A DNA stretch of 64,000 bases from Phycisphaerae bacterium (GTDB lineage Bacteria; Planctomycetota; Phycisphaerae; Sedimentisphaerales; Anaerohalosphaeraceae), in NCBI GenBank assembly GCA_018052735.1, contig JAGPMT010000004.1:24124-88123 (forward strand), given 5' to 3'. The notes under the pieces are model-generated. The model was not told the origin of the DNA and ran no database searches. It worked only from the letters and a program-made list of their open reading frames with translations. Within the stretch, counting starts at the first letter, position 1; each line of letters begins with the position of its first letter. Both the position numbers and the translations under genes were made by a program. Below are positions 8,851-18,348 of the stretch, one piece after another.

Positions 8851-8881
8851 TTGACCATTTCGTTGGCTTTCAGCGTATAAC
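8851..8881 (+). promoter_or_regulatory. Candidate promoter with overlapping inverted repeat
   Basis: TTGACC (8851-8856) and TATAAC (8876-8881) are separated by a long 19-bp spacer. The -10 lies inside the inverted repeat GCGTAT (8873-8878) / ATACGC (8888-8893), which could be an operator or a 5' hairpin. ATG of the next gene is at 8904. Confidence 0.35.
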
Positions 8882-8903
8882 ATTTAAATACGCGGGAAAA
8901 AAG

Positions 8904-10100
8904 ATGAGCAGAAACTGGCGCAATAGACTAATTATTATCTTTTGTTTGAGCAGCATACTTTCTGCCGACACTTTTCGTCATCGAAGCCAGAACATTGTTT
9001 ATACCGGCTACGCGACACATAAGACAAACAATGGCCTCAATGTCGTAAACACCCTTGAAAAAGGACAGCTCGAATTGAATTTGGCTGATTATCATATCGA
9101 ATTTAATGAACAGGGAAGAAATCCCTTTGTGCCCGTTCTCGCAATAGACGATGAGATTGCCTATGAATACGCTGTACAATCTTTTGAAAGTGCTATCATC
9201 GAAGAGTCCGATAAAGGGCCTCTGATGATTTTAATTGAGCTGGATACCCCGGGGGGACGGGTAGATTTAGCCAAACGCATCTGTGCAGCAATTACCGGCA
9301 TCAAATATTGCAAAACTGTCTGTTATGTAAAAGGGGGCAAACATGGAGGGGCCTTTTCGGCTGGGGCAGCAGTAGCATTGGCCTGCGATACTTTGTATAT
9401 GGCACCTGAAACATCCATCGGGGCGGCTGCTATGATTGCCACCACAGAAGCCGGCCTGACAATGGATATGAAACAGGCTTTCGGGGAGACGGTAGGAGAA
9501 AAATACAACGCCGCATGGCGCAATTATCTGGCCTCTTTGGCACAGGAAAACAACCGCTCCGGGATATTGGCCAAAGCAATGGCGGATATGGATATCGCTG
9601 TGGTAGAAGTGAAGCGAAACGGCCAGCAGCTGTTTATAGATCCGCAGGAACAGCGAGCCAATGATGCTTTTGTACGGACGATTTCACGCAAGGGTGAACT
9701 CTTGGTCTTGACGGCGGCTGATGCGGCGGCCCTGCATATCGCTGACGGTGTGGCTGATTCGCTTGCGTCTCTGATCAGCCGGTTAGGGTATCCTCAGGCC
9801 AGAATTGAAAGCAATAAACGTCTGATTGCCGCCAAGGAAGATTTTGAAAAGGCGCTTCGCCGATTTGACCAGCTCAAAGAGAAATTGGATCTGAAGTTCA
9901 AGGAGATAACTGCCAAAAGCCAGCGCAGCGCCCTGACGCGGAGCCAGGCCGTTCACGACTTGGACGAATTGGCCCGCAATGCAGAATATCTTCTTCGACT
10001 CAAACGCAGCTACCCGGATATTCCTGTCTCGGAAGAAGCGATTCTTCAGCTTGTCAACAATATAAAGGCAGAATCAAAATCGATTAAGGCAATGCGATAA
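8904..10100 (+). CDS. Exported ClpP-class (NfeD/SppA-type) serine protease
   Basis: The 398-residue protein starts with a probable signal peptide (cleavage near SADTF). A roughly 60-residue beta-rich domain follows, shared with the next gene, then a ClpP-class protease domain (about 75-300) and a helical, charged C-terminal tail. Motifs are LIELDTPGGRV near 111-120, HGGAFSAGAAVALA with probable nucleophile Ser152, and YMAPETSIGAA. Lys200 in GEKYNAAWRNYLASLAQ is where NfeD/SppA proteins keep the catalytic Lys. The family degrades membrane-associated or signal peptides by a Ser-Lys dyad. No NfeD OB-fold or transmembrane C-terminus is present. GGGAAA precedes the ATG. It sits 23 bp upstream of its paralogue. 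Confidence 0.8.
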   Translation: MSRNWRNRLIIIFCLSSILSADTFRHRSQNIVYTGYATHKTNNGLNVVNTLEKGQLELNLADYHIEFNEQGRNPFVPVLAIDDEIAYEYAVQSFESAIIEESDKGPLMILIELDTPGGRVDLAKRICAAITGIKYCKTVCYVKGGKHGGAFSAGAAVALACDTLYMAPETSIGAAAMIATTEAGLTMDMKQAFGETVGEKYNAAWRNYLASLAQENNRSGILAKAMADMDIAVVEVKRNGQQLFIDPQEQRANDAFVRTISRKGELLVLTAADAAALHIADGVADSLASLISRLGYPQARIESNKRLIAAKEDFEKALRRFDQLKEKLDLKFKEITAKSQRSALTRSQAVHDLDELARNAEYLLRLKRSYPDIPVSEEAILQLVNNIKAESKSIKAMR

Positions 10101-10123
10101 ACAAGCCAAATGGGAGGTGCTTT

Positions 10124-11668
10124 ATGAAAAATGCTGTACGATTAAGCCGATGGCTGCTGATATGCATTCTGGCTTCCGCGGCACCAGCAGATACATTCAA
10201 AAACAGGCAAACCGGTGAGACTTTTACCGGATTTGTTACGCAAAAGACAGCGGGCAGCAAAACCCTGATTTTCAACAGCGAACAAAATAAGATGATTCCA
10301 GTTGTCTTGAGCGATTACGAAATTACTTACAATATACAGGGCCGTCGGGACAGTGTGGTGGTGATACCTATTACGCAGCCGGAAATACTGCTTTCGCAAA
10401 CACTTTCGGAAAAAGTTGCCGCCGCAATCGTTGATGCTTCCAATACAGGCCCTCAGGCGATTATACTGCAAATAGACAATCCCGGCGGGCGCGGGGATTA
10501 TATGGCTCTCATTGCTTCGGCTCTTTCGCAGACGGCCAATTGCCCGACGGCGGCATTTATCTCAGGAGGGGCTCACGGCGGAGCATTTGCAGCCGCCGGC
10601 GTGGTGGCAGCAGCCTGTCAGAAAGTCTATATCGCCCCCAATGCCTCGATAGGAGCTGTAGGACCAACCACAGGAATAGCCGCAAGCACATTGAGTTTTG
10701 GGGATTTCCTTTCAACATACTGCCCTGACACTCTTGTCACATACAGTACGTATGTGTCCACACTGGCCCAGCAGCGAGGCCGTCCCGACCTGCTTGTGCG
10801 GGCGCTGGTGGACAAACGGCTGTCTATTGCAGAGGTGATGAACATTAACGGCAGCCGGCAATTTATTCAGAAAAATGACCGGCAGCCGACACAAACCCTT
10901 GTCCGCACACTTGCCGAAGGACTTTCAGGAACAGCTGCGGATACATCAAAACTTACGCCTTCCGATCTGGCCGGAGCCGTTTTGACAATGACACCGCAGG
11001 ATGCTGTTGCTGCGGGGCTGGCGGACAAAATCGTCAGCTCAATAGCAGAAATCCTTGCCGATATAAACATTGCTGATGCCAAGGTAACCAGCGCTGGGGG
11101 TCTGGATACTTTAATCAAACAATTCAAAGCTGCCCGCCGCAATATTGCACAGGGTCTTGCCTCCATCGAACGACTTGAAGAGCAAACGGCCAGACTCGAT
11201 GAACAGTTCTTTGAAATTGACAAACAGATGCGCAGCGGCTTGATGACCCGTGAGGTAACTCAAGGCGGCAGCAGCGTTTATCAGCGTCGCAGCAGAAACG
11301 GTCTGCCTTCTGATTACAACCGCTCTCTCAGGGATTCTGCCGGGGACAGTTTGCCGTCCAATCAGACTTCCGCGTCCGGCCGAATCCGCAGTCCCCGCTC
11401 GGAGAGCATAACTACAATCGAACCTGCGGCCAATATTGAAGTCGTAAGAAGCCAGCTTATTGCTTCGCTTCGGAATCTTACCGCAGAGTACCGCCGGGTT
11501 ATTAATCTTGCCAAACGCTGGCCGGGGGGGCTTCCAGCCCAAGTATCCATCGACCAGCTCCAGACTAATATGAACTCGGCAGCAGCTCAACTGGATAGTC
11601 TATACCGCTATCAGCCGATTTATCAAAGTCAACCCATTCAGCCATCGGCAGGCAGGCTTATCCGCTGA
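10124..11668 (+). CDS. ClpP-class protease paralogue, probably catalytically dead
   Basis: This 514-residue paralogue of the preceding gene has the same signal peptide plus N-terminal domain (ADTFKNRQTGETFTGFVTQ). The ClpP-class fold is kept (IILQIDNPGGRGDY, IAPNASIGAVGP). The nucleophile position reads HGGAFAAAGVV, so Ala156 replaces Ser, and no lysine occurs in the stretch equivalent to Lys200 of its partner. It also has an extended Ser/Arg-rich linker (about 365-435) and a C-terminal helical region. It may be a structural partner or regulator of the active paralogue. GGGAGG-like sequence precedes the ATG, and a strong terminator follows, so the two genes form one transcription unit. Confidence 0.75.
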   Translation: MKNAVRLSRWLLICILASAAPADTFKNRQTGETFTGFVTQKTAGSKTLIFNSEQNKMIPVVLSDYEITYNIQGRRDSVVVIPITQPEILLSQTLSEKVAAAIVDASNTGPQAIILQIDNPGGRGDYMALIASALSQTANCPTAAFISGGAHGGAFAAAGVVAAACQKVYIAPNASIGAVGPTTGIAASTLSFGDFLSTYCPDTLVTYSTYVSTLAQQRGRPDLLVRALVDKRLSIAEVMNINGSRQFIQKNDRQPTQTLVRTLAEGLSGTAADTSKLTPSDLAGAVLTMTPQDAVAAGLADKIVSSIAEILADINIADAKVTSAGGLDTLIKQFKAARRNIAQGLASIERLEEQTARLDEQFFEIDKQMRSGLMTREVTQGGSSVYQRRSRNGLPSDYNRSLRDSAGDSLPSNQTSASGRIRSPRSESITTIEPAANIEVVRSQLIASLRNLTAEYRRVINLAKRWPGGLPAQVSIDQLQTNMNSAAAQLDSLYRYQPIYQSQPIQPSAGRLIR

Positions 11669-11692
11669 TTTTTTCGCTATGACAATTTTACC

Positions 11693-11727
11693 GCCGTAAA
11701 CCATATATTGTGGTTTACGGCTTTTTT
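11693..11727 (+). terminator. Intrinsic terminator
   Basis: A perfect 11-bp stem, GCCGTAAACCA (11693-11703) with TGGTTTACGGC (11711-11721), has a 7-nt loop and a T6 tract. Confidence 0.9.
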
Positions 11728-11748
11728 ATTACAAGCAGTAGAATATTC

Positions 11749-11777
11749 TTGACGATTTAATGTCTTTTTAATATCGT
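11749..11777 (+). promoter_or_regulatory. Candidate promoter for the FlgI-like gene
   Basis: TTGACG (11749-11754), a 17-bp spacer and TATCGT (11772-11777) lie about 70 bp before the start at 11845 and just after the terminator. Confidence 0.4.
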
Positions 11778-11844
11778 ATGCTTTGGGTTTATACAAAACA
11801 GAACTATTTATAAATGCGGCAATTGGATTGAAAGGAAAGCAATA

Positions 11845-13491
11845 ATGATTCATTCATCCATTATTAAATACCTTTGGGTTTTGCCGCTGCTTTTCGGCCT
11901 TATCGGCTGCACTCAGCCGGCACCGACTACAAATCCCGCTGCGGCTGTGGATCCTCGAAGTACGATAGGTTCAATTTCCGCCTATTATGCCAACGAATCT
12001 GTGGCGGTCCGGGGAATCGGTATTGTTGCGGGCCTTGCCGGAACTGGTTCTTCCGAATGTCCTCCCGGCATCCGTGAGGAACTGGAAAAATATATTTGGA
12101 AACAAATGCCCAATATAGCCGTTAATCCCCGCTTATTTATAGAAAGTCAGAATACAGCTGTCGTAGAAATCATCGGCGTTATTCCGCCTTATGCGACACG
12201 TCAGACGGCTTTTGATGTTATTGTGCGCCCTCTATCCAGCACCCAAACAACCTCGCTTAACGGCGGCTACCTTTATACTGCTGAATTAAAGGAGTTAAGC
12301 CGTCTGACAAATGTCGGACAATTTGCACAGTATTCCAAAACTTTGGCAGCGGCTGAAGGGCCAATTTTTACTAAACTGTCCCAAGATGCGTCAGACAGAG
12401 AATGGTATGTCCTCGGCGGCGGCCGTCCTGCTGAAGACGGTTTTGTCAAATTAATACTCAAAACCCCCGATTTTGTAGCCGCTAATGCGATTCGCAATCG
12501 AATCAACGAACGTTTCGGGCCCAAGACTGCCGTTCCCGTTTCAGCAGGAGAATGCAATCTGTTCTTTCCGGCCAAATATCTTGACCAAAAAGAGCGGTTT
12601 TTAAAAATGGTACAAACCCTCATCCTCGCAGACAATCCTGATATCCGAAATGACTATATGCAGACTCTTCTTGACCGGCTTGTCAGGGATTCTGATAAAG
12701 AATCTGCAGAAATCGCCCTTGAAGGCATCGGGAAACCAGTACTTGACAGTTTGGAGTCTTTGCTGGAGCATAATGATCCTGCTGTGCAGTTTTATGCCGC
12801 CCGATGCATGTTAAATATCGGCGACAGCCGCCCCCTGCCTGTCTTGAGAAAGATCATCCTCGAGCCGGCAAGCCCCTACCGGATAGCCGCTATTCGTGCC
12901 GTCGGGCAAAGTGCCAAACGCAGCGATGCCCGGCCTATTCTCTTGAATGCCTTACATGATAATGATATTCAGGTTCGCTTGGCGGCGTATGAAATGCTGG
13001 GACCAATGGACAGCCCCGAAATCTCCCGCACCTTAGTTGCCAAGGGATCTTTTGCCATCGACCGTGTTCTATGCTCCGGCCCGAAAATGATTTACGTTTA
13101 CCAGCAATTGTCACCCCGCATTGTTCTGTTTGGTTCGCCGCTGCATTGTGAAAAAGATATATTTATCCAGTCGGATGATGAGATGGTAACCATTAATGCC
13201 CGCTCGGGCGACAAATATATCACTGTTTCCCGCAAACATCCCAGCCGGCCGAGAGTCGTTGGGCCGTTGTCTTGTTCGTATGAATTAAGCAGTTTAATTC
13301 AGACCTTGGGGGAGGTTCCGGATGTCAAGGGTACATCTGCACCCCGCCCGGGATTAAATATTCCATATGCAGATATTATCCGCATTTTACAGAAAATGTG
13401 CCGGCAGGATGCCATTAAAGCGCAATTTATAGCTGGCCCAGAGCCGGAAAAGAATCCTCTTTTGCAGAATTTGCCGGTAATAGGCCGATAA
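11845..13491 (+). CDS. FlgI (P-ring)-like lipoprotein interrupted by HEAT repeats
   Basis: The 548-residue lipoprotein has lipobox LIGC (Cys22). Residues 50-250 follow the order of flagellar P-ring protein FlgI: VRGIGIVAGLAGTGSS, TAVVEIIGVIPPYATRQTAFDVIV, LNGGYLYTAELK, then a LILKTPDF...AIRNRINERFG segment. Residues about 265-400 are HEAT-like helical pairs (DPAVQFYAARCMLNIG, YRIAAIRAVGQSAKRSDA, IQVRLAAYEMLG). The FlgI-like part then resumes at 440-530 (MVTINARSGDKYITV, YADIIRILQKMCRQDAIKAQF). No other flagellar gene is in the window. FlgI is normally a non-lipidated periplasmic protein of about 365 residues, so this is a divergent envelope protein of unknown role. Homology to FlgI is inferred by eye. 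Confidence 0.65.
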   Translation: MIHSSIIKYLWVLPLLFGLIGCTQPAPTTNPAAAVDPRSTIGSISAYYANESVAVRGIGIVAGLAGTGSSECPPGIREELEKYIWKQMPNIAVNPRLFIESQNTAVVEIIGVIPPYATRQTAFDVIVRPLSSTQTTSLNGGYLYTAELKELSRLTNVGQFAQYSKTLAAAEGPIFTKLSQDASDREWYVLGGGRPAEDGFVKLILKTPDFVAANAIRNRINERFGPKTAVPVSAGECNLFFPAKYLDQKERFLKMVQTLILADNPDIRNDYMQTLLDRLVRDSDKESAEIALEGIGKPVLDSLESLLEHNDPAVQFYAARCMLNIGDSRPLPVLRKIILEPASPYRIAAIRAVGQSAKRSDARPILLNALHDNDIQVRLAAYEMLGPMDSPEISRTLVAKGSFAIDRVLCSGPKMIYVYQQLSPRIVLFGSPLHCEKDIFIQSDDEMVTINARSGDKYITVSRKHPSRPRVVGPLSCSYELSSLIQTLGEVPDVKGTSAPRPGLNIPYADIIRILQKMCRQDAIKAQFIAGPEPEKNPLLQNLPVIGR

Positions 13492-13530
13492 AATAAGAAG
13501 CATTTTTCTACCTGTAAGCCAAAGGATTAT

Positions 13531-16500
13531 ATGAAACTTGAAAAAATTATTATAAACGGATTTAAGAGCTTTGCCGACAAAACTGAATTTTCAATCAGCC
13601 ATCCCATCACTGCCATCGTAGGCCCCAACGGCTGCGGGAAGAGCAATGTCGTGGATGCACTGAAGTGGGTACTGGGCAACCAGAGTCCTAAAAGTCTCCG
13701 CAGCGGCCAGATGTCGGACGTCATCTTCAGCGGTTCCAGCAGCCGCAAGCCCAGCGGAATGGCTGAAGTAACGCTGCATTTTTCCGACGTTCACGGTCTT
13801 GAACTGGAACAGGATGAGCTTCAGATTTCTCGTCGTCTTTTCCGCAGCGGTGAAAGCGATTATTTGATTAACGGGAAATCCTGCCGTCTAAAAGATATCC
13901 GTGAACTGTTTATGGACACCGGCATCGGCGTCAGTGCGTATTCGATTATTGAACAAGGTCAGATTGACCAGCTTCTCAAGTCCTCAACGCAGGACCGGCG
14001 GATAATTTTTGAAGAAGCAGCCGGCATCAGCAAGTACAAAGCCCACAAAAAAGAGGCCTTGCGCAAGCTGGAGCGTACCGAGCAGAATCTGCTGCGTCTG
14101 GCTGATATTGTCAACGAAGTCCAAAAGCAGCTTCGCAGCATTAAGCTCCAGGCCGGCAAGGCCCGCAGTTATTTAGAATACAGCGAAAAGCTCAAGGAGC
14201 TGCGCGTCAATTATTCACTGGCAGAATATGACCGCATTGTTACCCAGCAGCGGGAGAAAAATACGGTACTGGCGGACTGGAAGGCGCAATTTGGCCAAAC
14301 TGCCGCTGATTTAGCACGGTGCGATGCAGCTGTCAGCCAGCTAACACACGCCATCATGGAAACGGACTCGCAAATCAACCGTTGGGACGGCATTTTAATT
14401 TCTGCACGCAGCCGGATTGAGCAGCATCATGACCGCATTGGCTTTCTCAATAACCGTCTTCACGAGCTGCAGGACAGAAAGAAAAATGCTGCTGATCAGA
14501 TTGCCAAACTCATGGAGCAGACTTGTCAGCTTGCCTCGCAGATAAAAGCCTGCCAGAAAATTCTTCAGGAAGTCGAGCAATTATCGGAAACAACTGCCAG
14601 CCGGCTGCATCAGGCCGAACAGGTTATCAGCACCATTACCGCCCAATGTGCAGAACTGGAAGCCCAGCTGGACGATGAAAAATCCGGAATCATCGACATC
14701 GTCCGCCGGACAGCCCAGCTGCATAACGAAATAGAAAGTTTAACCAGTTACCGCAGCACTCTTTCCGGCCGAAAGACGCGGCTTTCAGGAAAAGCGGAAG
14801 AAACACAGCACCAGCTTTCCCAATGGCTTACAGAAAAGGCGCAGCTTCAGGCCAAACTGGAGGACATACGCTCGATTCTTTCCGAGCTGCAGAGTACCTT
14901 AGAAGCAAAACGCAGCGAAATGGAAGCCATTGGAGACCAGCGGGGACGCCTGCTGGAGCAGCTGGCGGCGGATAAAGAGCAGCGAAGTGCGCTGGTCAGC
15001 GAATACAATGTGCTCAGCGACATGGAAGCGCGGCGTCAGGGATTGAACCGCACGCTGATTGAGCTGCTCAATTCCGAATCTGGCAAACGGCCCTATATTG
15101 AGGGGATTGTGGCGGATGTAATAAATGCCGAACCAATGTATGCACCGGCTGTAGAAGCTGCCCTCGAAGGCCTTACGGATGCCCTGCTGGTCAACAGTAC
15201 CGGGGACTTTCTAAATGACCATTCGCTGCAGGAGAAACTGGACGGCCGCATACGGGTTATCTGCATGGACCGCATTCCGCCGTTTTGTGATGCATCCGAT
15301 TTATCGCAGGAACAAGGTGTCCTTGGGCGAATGGTTGAATTTGTGCGCTATGAGGGGCGTTTTGGACCGCTGGTCTGGAATCTTCTGGGGCATATTGTTC
15401 TTGTTGAGTCTCTCGATGCGGCTGTGCGTCTGTGGCGGGAGTTCGGGGGGCGCTTTCGTTTTGTAACTCCGGCCGGACAGGTATTTTCCGGCGGCTGCAT
15501 GCTGAACATCGGACCGCTGGGCAAAAAGACAGGCTTAATTTCGCGCAAAAGCCGTCTTGTCCAGCTTCAGGCCGAATTGGATGAACTCAGCTGCCGTATC
15601 CGCGATAAAGAGGCCGCCCTTGAAGAACAAGAGCATAAAAATGAGCATTTGTCCGGCCTTTGCCAAGAACTTCGCACAAGCATTTATGAAGCCAACACCG
15701 AACGGGTGGATGCAGAGGCACGCCTGCGGGTATTGGACGACAATATCTGCCGGGTCAAACAGGAACAGCCGGTTATTACTGGTGAAATTGAGCAGCTGGA
15801 AGAAGAGATACAGCAGTCGGTGCAGAGAGAGCATCTGTCCCGGCAGAAACTGGAGGAACTTGAGCAAATCAATCAGCAGCGAAGCGAGCATATCCGTCTG
15901 CTGACCAGCCGCGTTGAACAGCAGCGGCAGCTGCAGCGGCAGCACGATGCGGAACTAACCAACCTTAAAGTGCAGGCCGGACAGATTCAAGAGCAGCGCA
16001 AGGCTGTCAGCCAGCAGATCGCCTCGCTGCAAAGCCAGCTACACCACACGAGAATGGCCATTGAATCAGCCCGCACCGAAGCGCTGGCCTGTGAAGAGCA
16101 GACCGTCCAAACACAGCGGACTCTGTTGGCAGCCGAATCCCGTCTGTCCGATTTGTATCTTGAAAAAGAGCAGGCCGGCCGGCACAGCATCGAACTGCAC
16201 CGGCAGCATCAGCAGCTGTCTGCACAGCAGGAGCAGAATCAGGAAGAACTGCGTGTGCATCAAGCCCGACAGAGCGAAATTGAACAGCAGATACATCAGC
16301 TCGAACTGGAATTGAGCCAGCTGGCTGTCAAAGAAGAGGATTTGACCCTGCGCGTCCGGGAAGAGCTGCAGATCGAACTGGCCGATGCTTATGAAAACTA
16401 CCGGCAGGAGAATATCGACTGGGAACAGGTGCGTCAGCAGATCGCCGATTTGCGGAGCAAAATTGAGCGGCTGGGCAATGTCAATGTAGATGCGATAGAC

Positions 16501-17097
16501 CAGCAGAAGGACCTTGAGGAACGCAGTCAGTTTTTAACCGCGCAGGTTGAAGACCTCCATCAAAGCAAACATCAGCTCGAAGATCTGATTGAGCGGATCA
16601 ACAAAGAAAGCCGTGAAAAATTTGCTCTCACATTCGAGCAAATCCGTCAAAACTTTCAGCAGCTTTTCCGCAAGCTGTTCGGGGGCGGCAAAGCAGATAT
16701 TCTGCTGGAAACCCCGGAGGATATTCTGGAAAGCGGCATCGAAATCATTGCCCGTCCGCCCGGCAAGGAAACCCGTACGATCAGTCTGCTCAGCGGGGGT
16801 GAAAAAACCATGACTGCAATTGCGCTGCTGTTTGCTGTTTTCCAGAGCAAGCCGTCCCCCTTCTGTGTGCTGGATGAAGTCGATGCCGCATTGGATGAGG
16901 CCAACAATGAACGGTTCAACCTGATTGTGCAGGAGTTCAAAAAACAGTCCCAGTTTATTATCATCACGCACTCCAAGCGCACCATGAGCATTGCAGACAT
17001 TCTGTACGGAATCACAATGCAGACACAGGGCGTCAGCAAAAAAATCAGCGTAACGTTTGAGGAAGCGCAGAGAGATACCAAAGCAGCTGTGGCATAG
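13531..17097 (+). CDS. smc: Chromosome segregation ATPase SMC
   Basis: The 1188-residue SMC protein is the usual length and organises and segregates the chromosome as a ring-forming dimer with ScpAB. The Walker A GPNGCGKS is at 31-38, followed by a Q-loop region. Two long coiled coils (about 170-500 and 675-1010) flank a hinge (about 505-670, with IEGIVADVI and a GGRFRFVTPAGQVFSGG segment). The C-terminal head has signature LLSGGEKTM (near 1085) and Walker B FCVLDEVDAALDE (near 1110). AAAGGA precedes the ATG. The M16 peptidase gene starts 9 bp later, so it may be cotranscribed. scpA and scpB are not in this window. Confidence 0.96.
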   Translation: MKLEKIIINGFKSFADKTEFSISHPITAIVGPNGCGKSNVVDALKWVLGNQSPKSLRSGQMSDVIFSGSSSRKPSGMAEVTLHFSDVHGLELEQDELQISRRLFRSGESDYLINGKSCRLKDIRELFMDTGIGVSAYSIIEQGQIDQLLKSSTQDRRIIFEEAAGISKYKAHKKEALRKLERTEQNLLRLADIVNEVQKQLRSIKLQAGKARSYLEYSEKLKELRVNYSLAEYDRIVTQQREKNTVLADWKAQFGQTAADLARCDAAVSQLTHAIMETDSQINRWDGILISARSRIEQHHDRIGFLNNRLHELQDRKKNAADQIAKLMEQTCQLASQIKACQKILQEVEQLSETTASRLHQAEQVISTITAQCAELEAQLDDEKSGIIDIVRRTAQLHNEIESLTSYRSTLSGRKTRLSGKAEETQHQLSQWLTEKAQLQAKLEDIRSILSELQSTLEAKRSEMEAIGDQRGRLLEQLAADKEQRSALVSEYNVLSDMEARRQGLNRTLIELLNSESGKRPYIEGIVADVINAEPMYAPAVEAALEGLTDALLVNSTGDFLNDHSLQEKLDGRIRVICMDRIPPFCDASDLSQEQGVLGRMVEFVRYEGRFGPLVWNLLGHIVLVESLDAAVRLWREFGGRFRFVTPAGQVFSGGCMLNIGPLGKKTGLISRKSRLVQLQAELDELSCRIRDKEAALEEQEHKNEHLSGLCQELRTSIYEANTERVDAEARLRVLDDNICRVKQEQPVITGEIEQLEEEIQQSVQREHLSRQKLEELEQINQQRSEHIRLLTSRVEQQRQLQRQHDAELTNLKVQAGQIQEQRKAVSQQIASLQSQLHHTRMAIESARTEALACEEQTVQTQRTLLAAESRLSDLYLEKEQAGRHSIELHRQHQQLSAQQEQNQEELRVHQARQSEIEQQIHQLELELSQLAVKEEDLTLRVREELQIELADAYENYRQENIDWEQVRQQIADLRSKIERLGNVNVDAIDQQKDLEERSQFLTAQVEDLHQSKHQLEDLIERINKESREKFALTFEQIRQNFQQLFRKLFGGGKADILLETPEDILESGIEIIARPPGKETRTISLLSGGEKTMTAIALLFAVFQSKPSPFCVLDEVDAALDEANNERFNLIVQEFKKQSQFIIITHSKRTMSIADILYGITMQTQGVSKKISVTFEEAQRDTKAAVA

Positions 17098-17106
17098 GGC
17101 AACACG

Positions 17107-18333
17107 ATGAATAAGCTGGATATCTATCGGCTCAAAAACGGAATGACGCTTCTTGGAGAACGGATAGAGCATGTGCATTCGGTTTCGTTTCACTTTCTGC
17201 TGCCGGCGGGGGCAGCACTACTTCCGGACGGATGCTGCGGGGCTGGCGAGGTAATCGCGGACTGGCTGTTTCGCGGTGCCGGCGATCGCTCCAGCCGCCA
17301 GCTGATTGATGCCTTAGACGGATTGGGCATTCACCACAGTACATCGGTATCAGCGTACCATCTGGCGCTGAGGGCCTCAATGGAAGCCGGCAATCTGAAT
17401 AAAGCCCTGCCGTTGTTTGCGGATATCATTCTGCGGCCCCAATTAGCCCCTGACCAATTCGAGCCGGCGCGTCAGCTTGCGCTGGCGGAGCTGGCCGGTC
17501 TTGATGATGATCCCCGCCAAAAAACGCTTATTGTGCTTTACGAGCAGTTCTTTCCCGATCCCTTAGGCCGTCCGTCTGTAGGCAAGCATCAAGAGCTTGC
17601 TTGGCTGACAGCGGAAAAAACTGCAGCTGTAGTCCGGTCTATGTTTGATCCGGCGCGCGTTATATTCGGGATTTGCGGCAAATATGATTTTGATGCGGTT
17701 TGCAATCAAATGGAAAAACTGTTCGATTCCTGCACCGGCAAGGGTCTTGGAGAATCATCTTTGAAACAACGCGGAAAGCCGTACACCCATCTGCAAACTG
17801 ACGGGGCGCAGGTTCATATCGGACTGATGACGCCGGCAGAACCTGCAACAAGCCGTTTCTTTTATGAGATAGCGGCAGCTGTTTCGGTTTTATCCGGCAG
17901 TATGAGCAGCCGTCTGTTTACCGAAGTCCGCGAAAAGCGAGGCCTTTGCTATGCCGTAGGGGCTAATTACAGAACGCTTCGCGATGCAGCCGGCATCTCC
18001 TGTTACGCCGGAACGACACCGGAGAAGGCGCAGGAAACCACAGATGTTATTTTGGAGCAGTTCCGCCGGCTTCGGGAAGGCATATCAGAGGATGAGCTGC
18101 TTCGGGCCAAAGTCGGGCTGAAGACCTCTCTGATTATGCAGACCGAATCGACCAGCGCCCGTGCTGCGGGAATCACTTCTGATTATTTTCTGCTGGGCCG
18201 CATTCGTCCGATAGAAGAAATACGTCAAAAAATCGAGGCCTTAAGCGCAGAAAACATTGTGGGGTATCTGCAGTCTCACCCCTTTGAGCATTTTACAGCT
18301 GTCAGCATCGGTCCTCGTTCAATATCCGTTTAA
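17107..18333 (+). CDS. M16-family peptidase-like subunit lacking HxxEH
   Basis: The 408-residue M16B homologue lacks the zinc motif: the expected HFLEHMLFKG position reads CGAGEVIADWLFRG. It keeps the C-terminal TEVREKRGLCYAVGANYR segment with the conserved Arg/Tyr pair that contacts substrate. This fits the non-catalytic partner of a two-subunit M16 peptidase whose catalytic chain is the next gene (16 bp downstream). No signal peptide is visible. The substrate is unknown; M16 enzymes typically clear small peptides. Confidence 0.85.
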   Translation: MNKLDIYRLKNGMTLLGERIEHVHSVSFHFLLPAGAALLPDGCCGAGEVIADWLFRGAGDRSSRQLIDALDGLGIHHSTSVSAYHLALRASMEAGNLNKALPLFADIILRPQLAPDQFEPARQLALAELAGLDDDPRQKTLIVLYEQFFPDPLGRPSVGKHQELAWLTAEKTAAVVRSMFDPARVIFGICGKYDFDAVCNQMEKLFDSCTGKGLGESSLKQRGKPYTHLQTDGAQVHIGLMTPAEPATSRFFYEIAAAVSVLSGSMSSRLFTEVREKRGLCYAVGANYRTLRDAAGISCYAGTTPEKAQETTDVILEQFRRLREGISEDELLRAKVGLKTSLIMQTESTSARAAGITSDYFLLGRIRPIEEIRQKIEALSAENIVGYLQSHPFEHFTAVSIGPRSISV

Positions 18334-18348
18334 GGGAAACCGTCATTT

